Assembly (NCBI GenBank): GCA_947311845.1
Contig: CAMZMU010000027.1
Coordinates: 45,680,053-45,744,052, forward strand
Origin: Poa pratensis
Taxonomy: Eukaryota; Streptophyta; Magnoliopsida; Poales; Poaceae
DNA: 64,000 nucleotides
Reading direction: 5' to 3'
Every line of letters starts with the position of its first letter. Position 1 is the stretch's first letter. The notes beneath the pieces were generated by a model, which saw only the letters and a list, made by a program, of their open reading frames with translations, did no database searches and was not told the origin of the DNA. Shown piece after piece: positions 49,753-59,229 of this stretch. The translations under genes were made by a program, and so were the position numbers.

Positions 49753-51614
49753 GATTTGTTCCATTATTTTTGGCTGCATCCATCCGCATTGGTGGCGAGG
49801 TTGTCTAAATTTCAAAATCGGTAAAAGCTGCTCGCCTGTGATTTTTTTTGTGGTTTTTAAATGCTCAGCTTCAGAAGGCATCGGACGTTGTCAAGTTTTA
49901 AAACTTGAAATTTGATCCAGTGTTGTAAATAGTAGGTGTGTTTTTTTTTGTTTTTGTGGTTAACGTTGACTTATTTATCGTGTGTGCGAATATTTGGTGG
50001 GAAAACTTCAAATTTGTGAATGTTCACATGCAAAAGTAATCTATGTTTGAATATGTTGGCAATTGGCAGAAGAAGGTCTATGTTTGAATATGTTGACAAT
50101 TGGCAGAAGAAGGTTACATTTACAATTCTATTTCAATTTAGTTAAATCGTCTAGGCCTACACATCAGGAATATATATTTAAAGGGAAATGAATTTGCGTT
50201 TTTTTTTTGAATGTGCATGTAGTAGAGCATTATTTTAATTTCATTATGTAATAAGGAGGAATTAAGTTCTGTTTGGACATTCATTAAGTTGAATTGGAAA
50301 ATCGGAGCGAGTGCAGTCATGTTACATGCAAGTATTAACTTATTCGAATCGATGTGTTATGCGTGTGTTCCGTCTGAAATATTTGATGTAACCTATTAAT
50401 GAAAAGAAGTACATTGTATGGCTAACGATGCAATCTTGAGAAGACTAAAATTTTAAGTTCCGATTTAAATTCTTTGTCATGTTTGTGCATTTCCATAGAA
50501 TTTGTCCAAAGACGTAGTAGTTCGGGAAATTCGAAATTTTCTTTCGTGTTGTTTTTTTTTGGCCTTCTTCTAGTCATATTGATAACATCTAATATTTTTT
50601 CTGCATGTTCATTTATGGAGGTGTTTATATTTTTTGTATTTTTGTTTCGAAATACTTATTTGAAATGACGATGTTATTTTTTTTTAGTTTTTTCTAAGTT
50701 GGGCTAATTTGAGTATTATTCCAAATTTGAAAGAGGTGTAACAGTTTAGAAAAGGGCCAAAGAGTTTGTAATGGTTACATTGGTTTTCACAAATTTGTAG
50801 AGATTGGTTTGAAATTTTTTTGGAGTTGCATTTTAAAAGGTTATGAAGTTTTGTAAAGCAGGGAAAAAAGAAAAGGAAAAAAAAACGGGCGCAGCAGGCA
50901 GCCAGGCCGGCCCAGCACGCGGACCAGCACGCGGCCCAGCATGCGGCCCAGGCCCGCTGCGCGCCGTGCGGACGTCAACGACGTCAGCGGCATCTGGAGC
51001 CGCAGCGGTGGCGCGGAGCTCGCCGCCGGCGCCCGGGCGGCTTCTGGGACACGCGCGCCTGCGCGGAGGACGCGCCTGGTCGCGGGGGGCCCGAATCCGG
51101 CGGCGCCGCCGCTTTATGGTCGCCGGAGCGGCGACTGCGGCGTGCGGACGCGGCGGCGTTCGGCGGGCGTGTGGGCGTCGATTCCCATGACGGCCAGGCA
51201 TTTCGGGACGCGAACCTCAACGGGAGAGTGGAGGCGAGGACGGTGAAGCCGGCCGTGCGTGTCGATTTGGACGGGGGAGGCCGGAGCGGCGAGGACGCGT
51301 CGCGGCGCCGGCGGCGGCCTCCGGCTTCGCGGGAGAGGAAGGAGGGGACTGGGGGGATTTCTGTTTTTTTTTAAAGTCCATGGGGTTTGGCGTAATTCGT
51401 TGTAGGTCCTTCTGTACGTAAAACTCTGGGTCGCTGGGCAATTTCTCGGCCGCGAGGGGCTTTTTTGCGAAGCGGTGTTTCGGGGCAGCGAGGGCCGTTG
51501 GATCGTCGACGGAGGGCGTGGATCGAGCGCTGTTCGTTACTGTAGATTGATACAGTAACAAACAGTGGCAGAGCCCCTGAGAGGCCGCTAAACGGGACTA
51601 CTTTTATATAGTTA
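49753..51614 (-). repeat. Helitron 5' tandem unit 3 (1862 bp)
   Basis: Third copy with the same edges. In this copy the 191-codon minus-strand frame is split by a length change in a T run near 51364, giving two frames (51561-51217 and 51220-50984). Its right edge is the outer 5' end of the element; the flanking host DNA leads to the PIN8 promoter. Confidence 0.88.
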
Positions 51615-51616
51615 GG

Positions 51617-52332
51617 AATACAGCCCATTAAATACGCCTTGATTCTGCGATTCATTGCGACATCTTTAAGAACGGTACCTGAGTTCAGACTGAAAAAAAG
51701 TGGAAGGAAAGCATCAAAACATCTCTTCTTAGACAATGATCCAACTTAATAAAATTAATGACCAGCAGCTGGTTATAGCTCAGGATCGGTAGAAATATTA
51801 GAAAGTCCATCGAATTACCAACCTGGCCAAAGCTAGAGGCCCACTAAGTCAACAAAATAAAGGGAAGCATACTAAAAGAAGATACAATTCTCAGGATTGC
51901 TCTCACACTATTATATTATTGTTAAGAAGATAGAGAAATCAATAAGGCACTTTTAGCTGGTTGAAAGGCATGAATCTGGATAAAGACAGGATTAGTCCAC
52001 ATAATAATCTCACTCTTTTACAATTCGATACAAATATGGTCAAGTGCTATCATTATTCACAAAGAGGGAGGCTACATACATAGGTTTTGGTTCAGATGCT
52101 GTGAGGACCCTGACAGATGCTTAGTAACAAAGGTGCAAGTAGGATATAATCAGCATGGGTAATTTGGACAATTTGAAAGGCTCTGCTAAAGCTAAACCCC
52201 TGCATGGAAAAGTTTGATCAAAACCTGGCTTCTGTCTGTGGTCTATATAAGGCAGCAACAGTTCGCCCAAAATATTTCTAGATCCCAGCCCCCCAGGAGA
52301 TTTGGAGTGTTCTTCAGGCTCCTCCCTCCGTT
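51617..52332 (+). promoter_or_regulatory. PIN8 upstream region with TATA box
   Basis: Non-coding. TATATAAGG at 52244-52252 lies 81 bases before the start codon and is the best core promoter candidate. The Helitron 5' end is only about 700 bp upstream, so the array marks the limit of the proximal promoter. Confidence 0.55.
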
Positions 52333-54275
52333 ATGACATCTTGGGTAGCCATCTATGATGTTCTTGAAGCCACAGTACCACTGTATGTAGCTATGATATC
52401 AGCCTATCTATCCATAAATTGGTGGAAGTTGTTCACCCCGGAGCAGTGCTCTGGGATCAACAAGTTCGTGGCCAAGTTCTCGATCCCTCTTCTCACCTTC
52501 CACTTGATCTCCACAAACGATCCTTATATCATAAGCCTCAAGCTCATATTTGCAGACATCCTACAGAAGTCGCTCACCCTGCTGGGATTCGCAGCCATTT
52601 CTAGAGCATGTTGCAAGAGGAAGTTTGATTGGCTGATTACAGGTTTCTCTTTGTCAACACTGCCCAATACGCTGATTATCGGCATCCCTTTGCTGAAAGG
52701 AATGTATGGAGAGGAAGCTGTCAAGCTGACAAGTCAGATAGTTGTCCTACAGAGCCTAATTTGGTACCCGCTTCTTCTCTTTCTGCTTGAATTTCGGGCT
52801 GCCACAGGAAGCGCTGCTACACCATCATCTGGAACTGTAGGTAAGAAACTGAAATCTATTAAGGATGACATATAAAGTCGTTTCATCTGTACAGTATCAA
52901 TTATGTAATTGTTTTAATCGAGATCAAAGATGCACAAGGGTCTTCCTTTCTTTGTTGGCGTTCCTCAAAAGAGCATTATTAATCTTGGTTTTATTTTCTG
53001 GGAATCTCCAATGAAATTAACAATCAGAAAGATAGAAGTACTGCAGCTCATTTGAAAAAAAAATCTATCCACTGTCTGCTAGTTTACATCAGTATTTACT
53101 TGAGATATTTTATTGGAACGCAATTGACCTTTTATGCAATGCATTTGTCTGAACCAAAAAGATAACTTTTCTGAATTATCCCATGGACCATAGTTAAAAT
53201 ATTTCAAACCTATCAGATACTCATCTAGAGAAAGTATCGCCAACTTCTCTTATGAGATTTTAACGAGTTCTTCTAATTCGCTGAGCATTTTGTTCTCTTA
53301 TGTCATGACTCAAAACTGACGAGGAACCGGGCACTCCAAGATCTACACAACAATACCAAGAGGGCCAGTCAAAAAGTGTAACAGCAAGATGTTCTAGAGC
53401 TTTTCGGGTGGTTGGAGAGAAGCTAGTGATGAATCCGAACATGTATGCATGTCTGACCGGTCTAGCTTGGGCACTAATTAGCTTCAGGTATTATCATGGG
53501 TTTACATGAATTGAATTTACATCCCTGAACTAGAATGTAGCAATTATCACAGGTAGTTACATAACATATCGTGCAGGTGGCATATGCAGTTGCCCTTGTT
53601 CATCAGCAACTCCATAAGGATACTCTCAGATGGAGGGCTGGGAATGGCAATGTTCAGCCTAGGTGTGAATTAGAATTACACCAGCAAACTTAAAATTAGC
53701 ATACAAAGATAACCTTTGTAATAATCAGTTACGTAATTGTAACTTCTAACTACTTCTACTACAGGCCTTTACACTGCTCTACAACAAAAATTATAGCTTG
53801 TGGAATTAAGAAGATGCTACTATCACTTAGCATCAGGTTCTCCTAGGACCAGCCCTGATGATGGTCTCTTCCTATGCTGTTGGGATGCGTGGAATCTTGC
53901 TCCAGGTGGCCATTATGCAGGTAAGTTTTACTCTTCTCTTTCCATTGATCTTTGTACATGTGGCGATTCATAATTGTGTGTAATTCGAAGACAAAATTAT
54001 GCCTGACCTCTAAATTCCGCGCAGGCAGCTCTACCTCAAGGAATAGTGCCATTTGTATTTGCGAAGAAGTATAATGTGCATGCAGATATCCTAAGCACTG
54101 CGTAAGTTAATCTTCTACCATCAAAATGCAAATAACAAGCAGCTTATGATGGAACAACAAACTTACTATCCTCTTTTCTCGCAGGATAACTGTTGGTATG
54201 ATGGTTGCAGTTCCTGCTGCCCTGGCTTACTACTTTGTTATCGATCAGCTTAGATTCCGAGTTTCTGATCTATGA
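52333..54275 (+). CDS. PIN8: PIN8-like auxin efflux carrier, short loop; frame breaks
   Basis: PIN proteins export auxin; PIN8-type members with a short central loop sit mainly in the ER and balance cell auxin. Exons: 52333-52840 (or 52836), a second ending at 53487, 53577-53662, 53765-53920, 54025-54101, 54185-54275. Exon 1 has the PIN start ([20 protein letters not shown]), [19 protein letters not shown] and [14 protein letters not shown]. Later exons give [33 protein letters not shown] and [20 protein letters not shown]. Two frame changes in exon 4 (near 53786 and 53839) each disappear with one extra base in a short run. The start of exon 2 is unsettled: the frame leading to [18 protein letters not shown] is preceded by TGA at 53306, and no good acceptor in phase was found. 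Confidence 0.85.
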
Positions 54276-54951
54276 ATATTTATATGCTAATAACTAAAAT
54301 ATGTTCACTTGATAAAACAGCAGCAGGGCAGTGAAATGTAAAGGGTAAATTAGGCCATGGCCACATTTACTTGGATATTTTGCCAGGCTGTAAATATTTG
54401 TGCTGTGAACTTGCATCCTGTGGTGTGGTGGCTCAACATAAAGAGACACATATTTGTACTTTGTTTATTATATATAATTTATGTACTTGATGATCACATT
54501 TTTTAGTTTCCAGACATTTCTTCTTTTTAGAATCTCAAATTCCAATCATTTCCCGAACAGCACTAAACAAACACAAGCCGTATATAACGTTCGCCCAGCT
54601 AGCTCACCCAGGTGGCACGGCATGGTTTTGTTCTCACAGGCATTCTGTCGAACAAATGTGTGTCTTCTCTAATCTCTAGTGCTCTTCAACAGTAAACTGC
54701 TCACACCTTGTGGAGCATTCTGCCGAACACCTTGCCGGGGGACCTTAGCTGATATATGGAGACAAATAGAGGAGTGGATCAGCTCATGCAATCAGGCAGC
54801 TGTATTATGTCGCCGGTGGCTTCTATAGGGTGGAAGAAGACGTACCATTTACTGCTTCTTATTCTTAGTGTGGAGGCGACAGACGAGAGCGACAGTTCAC
54901 TTCGGCAGTCAGCGCTGAACGGCAAAACTGGATCACATTTGTGTGGAGCCG
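54276..54951. other. Intergenic between convergent PIN8 and PPR genes
   Basis: Probably the two 3' untranslated regions. No repeat ends or coding signal. Confidence 0.4.
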
Positions 54952-56625
54952 TCAAGATTGAAGGCTTTGTTTGAAATCCTCTTCCTCAATATCAAACAGA
55001 ACTTCTTTTGTGTTTGCGGTGTACCCTTGTAACCTCATCCTATGGGTCATCTCTGCAAGCATCGTCTCAATATCATTGTATCTAGGGTGTGACTTGCTCC
55101 CAAGGAAAAACTCATGAACATTGCCATCAACCTCAATGGCACTGCACCCAGGCACCTTTCTCACTCCCTCGGCCTTCATCATGTCTCGGACTTTGCTGAC
55201 ACCCTTCCAATTCTGCGAGTCTGCATAGATATTAGACAACAACACATGAGCCGCATCATTTTTTGACTCAAGCCCCGTGAGCTTGTTCATTGCGTATTTT
55301 CCCAGCTCGACTTTGTTATGGATCCGAGAAGCGTTGAGTAGTGCTCCCCAGACACCTTCATGTGGCTCCACTGGCATGACATTGATGAAATCGACAGCCT
55401 CATCTAGACGTCCTGCTCGACCATACAAATCGACCATGCAGCCATAATGTTCAAGCCAAGGGTCAACTCCATGCTTGCCCTTCATCGAATCGAAAAATGC
55501 TCGTCCCTCGTCTACCAATCCGGCCATGGAGCATCCACGAAGCACGGCGACAAAGGTGACAGCATTGGGCTGGACCCCTGCACCCTCCATGCGCTTGAAC
55601 AGCTCAAGACACTCCTTCCCCATGCCATTCATCGCAAGGCCACTCAGCGCACAGGTCCAAGTGTAGATGTTCCTTTCGCTCATGATCTCAAACACCTGCA
55701 TCGCCATTGACACAACGCCACACTTGGAATACATATCCAGCAAAGCAGTGCCCAGCGTGACCGACAGCCGCATCGCACGGCTGCGCACATACGTATGCAC
55801 CCACATGCCACGATGGAGCGCACCCATCTGTGCACATGCAGTGAGCAACGACACCAGAGTCGCCTCGCCAACAGCATCTCCAGCCTTCTGCATTTCGTCG
55901 AACAGGCTCAAGGCTTCCCTCGGCCTGCCCATGTGGACATACCCTGCAATCATGGCGCTCCACGCAACATGGTCCCTCTGCGGCATACCATCAAACAGCA
56001 CGCGAGCGGCGTCCACGTCGCCTCCGGTGGACAGGGCGCCCAACATTGCGGTGACGCACACCACGTCCGGGCTCGCGATCTCCGCGAAGGCGGCCCGCAC
56101 GGCACCCACGTTCCCGGCCGCGGCGTACATGGAAACGGTCCCGCTCTGCACGTGCGGGTCCGCCGCATGGCCACGGCGGAGCGCGGCCGCGTGCACGGAC
56201 CCCGCGAGCAGGTCCACGGCCACATCCGGGGGCACGGGCGTCGCGGATGCCGCGGCGGCCAGGGAGGTCGCGGCGCGGACGAGGAAGGTGAACGAGTAGT
56301 GCTCAGGCGCGAGGGGCAGCTCGCGGAATGCCGCGAAGGAGAGGTGGGGGCGCGGCCCGCGCGCGAGGGCGCGGATGAGGGAGTTGTGGACGAAGAGCGT
56401 GGCGGGGCGCTGAGGCAGGAGACGGCGCGCGTAGGAGAGGTGGCCGGAGGAGGCGAGCACGGCGACGAAGGCGGCGTGGTGAGAGTCGGAGGAGAGGCGG
56501 CCGGACACGAGGAGGCGCGCGTGGATCTCGCGGAGGCGGGACTGGGAGGAGGCCGCGGCGAGGGACGGCAGCAGCGTGGCTGGGTCGCGGCGGGCAGGAA
56601 CGATGCGGCGTGGGAGCGGTGGCAT
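54952..56625 (-). CDS. Pentatricopeptide repeat protein, PLS-E/E+ class
   Basis: Uninterrupted intronless frame of about 557 residues from MPPLPRRIVPARRDPATLLP; an upstream in-frame Met at 56712 is possible but the first residues there look non-coding. Repeats follow the P-L-S order with VVCVTAMLGALSTGGDVDAA, HVAWSAMIAGYVHMGRPREA, and IYTWTCALSGLAMNGMGKEC. The E and E+ segments follow (GVWGALLNASRIHNKVELGK, then GCSAIEVDGNVHEFFLGSKS). The protein stops at LFDIEEEDFKQSLQS where DYW-type relatives would continue with an HSE deaminase motif, so it has no DYW domain. It is probably targeted to mitochondria or plastids and involved in RNA editing; the target is unknown. Intact, unlike several neighbours. 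Confidence 0.9.
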   Translation of the reverse strand: MPPLPRRIVPARRDPATLLPSLAAASSQSRLREIHARLLVSGRLSSDSHHAAFVAVLASSGHLSYARRLLPQRPATLFVHNSLIRALARGPRPHLSFAAFRELPLAPEHYSFTFLVRAATSLAAAASATPVPPDVAVDLLAGSVHAAALRRGHAADPHVQSGTVSMYAAAGNVGAVRAAFAEIASPDVVCVTAMLGALSTGGDVDAARVLFDGMPQRDHVAWSAMIAGYVHMGRPREALSLFDEMQKAGDAVGEATLVSLLTACAQMGALHRGMWVHTYVRSRAMRLSVTLGTALLDMYSKCGVVSMAMQVFEIMSERNIYTWTCALSGLAMNGMGKECLELFKRMEGAGVQPNAVTFVAVLRGCSMAGLVDEGRAFFDSMKGKHGVDPWLEHYGCMVDLYGRAGRLDEAVDFINVMPVEPHEGVWGALLNASRIHNKVELGKYAMNKLTGLESKNDAAHVLLSNIYADSQNWKGVSKVRDMMKAEGVRKVPGCSAIEVDGNVHEFFLGSKSHPRYNDIETMLAEMTHRMRLQGYTANTKEVLFDIEEEDFKQSLQS

Positions 56626-56769
56626 TTGGCTTGGGCGGGCCGATTGCCATTTGGATTTGGTCCTACTCATTTGATCAAATTTGACCCCGAGGCGTGGAGT
56701 AAAATGTATCAACAGTCCTGGAACTATCCGGCAAAGCTGAAAACGGTCCCGGAACTGACACTTGGAAAT

Positions 56770-57035
56770 ATAGTCCGAATAATTTCGATAGTAGTTCCAT
56801 GAACAATCCTTTGCGGGATTGAATTAGTTTGCTCGTTGAAATGCCATAAAGCGCGAACCAACATCCGTGATACGAAAACCAAAATAAGAATGAGGAAGAA
56901 AAAGATATCGTGATGTAAGTCAATGATTCCTTGCATCATAGGTGTTGCTGCGTCTTGAGATCCTAATTGCCATGGTTCCGCAGCATCACAAAGAGCGATT
57001 GTGAGGAATCGATATTCTAAAGAACGGAGAATCAT
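56770..57035 (-). pseudogene. cox2: Nuclear copy of mitochondrial cox2 5' part (NUMT)
   Basis: The minus strand reads [20 protein letters not shown] and continues through the first transmembrane region ([13 protein letters not shown]) to IRTIFPSV, the N-terminal 90 or so residues of cytochrome c oxidase subunit 2. It then leaves the homology and stops. The codons for VSRM and IIRT contain TCA, CGG and CGG, the unedited mitochondrial DNA states where plant mRNA is edited to Leu/Trp codons. The insertion is therefore DNA-derived. Some upstream bases to about 57110 may also be mitochondrial. Confidence 0.88.
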
Positions 57036-57221
57036 CGTTATTGTCCATTTTTTTCAGCTCTGCTCCCAGAGACTGATCTTGACGTCGACGTTGGGTTTTC
57101 CAACGAAAAACAAGAACATTCTTCCATGACAAAATGCTACTTCATACACTGGATTGTCCCATCGACGAAGGCCACTATACGCATTTTCTCAAGAGCAACA
57201 TTATCCTTTCTTTTCCTCTGG

Positions 57222-57520
57222 CTAGAAAGATGTTTCAGTTCGCCAGGTTGTCTCTTGCCTACTCATGGATTCAGCAGGCAGTTCAAAAGGTTGACCTATT
57301 TGGGAATCTCCGGATCTATGCTTATTTGCAACTCCCCAAAGCATTTCGTCGCTTCCTACACCCTTCCTCGTCTCTGGGTGCCATCCTGTCTCCTGCATTT
57401 TCGTGCACATAAGCATAGCTCCAACCACTTTTCATGCTTAGCAAATGCTGTAATGAGGGTGCTGAATGTATATGGATCTGGCACAAGATCTATGTCCGCC
57501 TTTTCTTTCAGCTGATCCTC
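57222..57520 (-). pseudogene. PPR gene fragment
   Basis: The minus strand reads DLVPDPYTFSTLITAFAKHE and, in a neighbouring frame, AMLMCTKMQETGWHPETRK, two halves of adjoining P-type PPR motifs. One added G near 57420 would join them. The upstream part of such a gene is missing. The piece lies just 5' of the cox2 fragment on the same strand. Confidence 0.55.
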
Positions 57521-58085
57521 TACCTAATGGTTCAGACCCTTTCTAGTGACGTGGCGACGTGGTGGGCCCGCGATGGCGCCCCCTCTGTGGCCCACGACGG
57601 TCGCGCCCGCACGGACTCGATCCAAACCGTTCCCCCTGATTCCTCTCTGTCTTTCCCCTGTATCTGGCCGAGCGGACGGCCCGAGGTGGAGGGAGACGGC
57701 GGTGGCGGAATCAGGTGATCGGTGCCGGAAAAAGCTGCTCGTCGTAGGTAAACGAAGCTGTCAAGGGCGGCGGAGAAGGTGGCCCTGGCGGCCCGGCAGT
57801 TGGTCGTCTTCCTCGCCGGACATGGCGCCCATACGGAGACCGGAAGGAGACCCCGCCCCCGTCTACAGTGAGTTCGATCCTGCTACTAATACTTGTCGGA
57901 CTTGAGTTTGCTTTGGATTACATTTTTGTGGTCTACGTGCTGCTGTGCATAGTATGATAGTACAATGTTTCTACTGTAGTTCAACGTATGATTGATTTAG
58001 GGTTTAAGAAGTGGTAAAACTCTGAACTTACTGCAATGTTTTCGTTTTTTGTTCAATGTGCAGATGAAGGAGTGATAGTTTTACT
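57521..58085. other. MULE 5' flank, no intact gene
   Basis: GC-rich at 57540-57860, then AT-rich. Likely the untranslated 5' part of the following MULE, but no terminal inverted repeat could be found. Confidence 0.35.
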
Positions 58086-59107
58086 TTGGAGGTGATCCAT
58101 GGAGTTTTTTTTGTTGGTTATGGTTCCACCAGGGCATATGTTGGTGGGCATAAAGTTTGCTTTGACGGTTGTGATGTTGATACTTGGTCCTCTCTCTGGA
58201 TTGATGATATAATAGAGGAGATAGGATATGAGTCAGGTAGTAGGATTGCTGTGTATTGGTTGTTTCCAGGAATGCAGATCAATGAAGATGGTTTGAGGTT
58301 GATAGCCGAAGACAAGGACAGTGTGAGCATGATTACAATGGTTAGGCAGGGGTACAAGTATCTTATGGTGTATCTTGATCATGAGGCTGGAAGGAATGGA
58401 CTGAAGTTGGTTGATGTAGTTGACACTCCTGTAGCAAACATGCCACCTGTGATTAGTCCAAGCAAGAAAAGCAGCATTATTGTGGTAAATGATGTGCAAG
58501 AGAATAGTGATGTTCAGTTTCAGGCTGCAAGGAGATCAAGCAGGCAAGCTGATGATGCCGATGACTGTGGCACTGACAATTCAAGTGATTCGGAGTATGT
58601 TCCAGAGATTTGTGATAGTGATAATGATAATGATATATAAGAAGGAGATGATGATTTGTACAATCAGTATGCAGATCAAGAACCAAAGTCCGACAAGAAA
58701 CTAATTCCAGAAGGTGAAATGTCAGATGATGATTTCTTTGAGCCTGCAGATTCAGATGAGGAGGCTGACAGATTCAAGGCTTTCAAGGCATTTGTGGCAG
58801 AAGATATAACAGATCCCAAATTTCATAATGGTCAACTATTCCAATCTGTTTATCATTTGAGGAAGGCTATTAGATAGCACAGTAACAAGGAAAGAAAGAA
58901 CATAAAATTTCCCAAGAATGACATGACCAGAGTTCTAGCTAAATGTGAAGAAGGGTGCCCATGAGAATTATATGGTTCCTATGATAGCAGAACTAAATTA
59001 ATCATGGTGAAAATGTATGAAAATAAGCACACTTGTGAAAGCAAGTGGCAAGTTCATGCATTTACTACTCATCAGTACATTGGCAAGTACTATGTTGATG
59101 AGATAAG
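58086..59107 (+). pseudogene. Mutator-like transposase N-terminal remnant
   Basis: Starts MEVIHGVFFVGYG and has the PB1-like N-terminal domain found in plant MULE proteins (CDVDTWSSLWIDDIIEEIGY, IAVYWLFPGM). An Asp/Ser-rich acidic stretch follows. The MuDR-type DNA-binding domain comes next, with QSVYHLRKAIR, RVLAKCEEGCP and NKHTC. Three in-frame stops interrupt it (58638 TAA, 58875 TAG, and TGA near 58962 where Trp is expected), and it is cut at 59107 by LTR DNA before the catalytic domain. It cannot make transposase. Confidence 0.8.
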
Positions 59108-59229
59108 TGAAAGGATCGAGTAGGTTGACTAGAGGGGGGGTGAATAGGCAACTACCAATTTTAATTTTCTTTTCAACAAGTTAGGGAATTGCTCAAATAT
59201 AAGTTCTCTAGATATGTGCTAGCGCTAAG
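59108..59229 (-). mobile_element. LTR edge fragment
   Basis: Begins TGAAAGGATCGAGTAGG and includes AGGGGGGGTGAATAGGC. Its inverse resembles the right edge of the LTR at 33790-33835 (GCCTATTCACCCCCC to CCTTTCA). It breaks the MULE and is itself broken after about 120 bp. Confidence 0.55.

Larger units (their letters stand above)
44197..51616 (-). mobile_element. Helitron-like element with triplicated 5' part
   Basis: On the minus strand the right end begins TC(C)TAACTATATAAAAG at about 51616 and the left end finishes CTAG, followed by T, at 44200-44197. A GC-rich hairpin lies 28 bases before that end. The 5' region carries TACTGTATCAATCTACAGTA, matching the inverted repeat of the Helitron at 28001. 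The first 1.84-1.86 kb of the element occurs three times in tandem (46054-51614). The remaining 1.85 kb near the 3' end is single-copy, T-rich on the plus strand. No RepHel protein is encoded, so any movement would need a helper. Confidence 0.6.

Noticed and set aside
47133..51561. Long GC-rich open frames on both strands inside the Helitron units as genes
   Set aside because: Frames are open on several strands at once because of high GC, the products are Arg/Pro/Ala-rich low complexity, and one of three copies is split by a run-length change.
46054..51614. Tandem array as a CRISPR-like or satellite array
   Set aside because: Units are 1.85 kb with Helitron-type ends and only three copies; CRISPR does not occur in plants, and satellite units are far shorter or more numerous.
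56626..56712. Upstream Met of the PPR gene at 56712
   Set aside because: The added 29 residues have no organelle-signal character and the following Met at 56625 begins a normal PPR leader; kept only as an alternative.
58086..58640. 184-codon ORF as an intact host gene
   Set aside because: The frame continues past its stop into MuDR-type transposase sequence, so it is the N-terminus of a decayed MULE.
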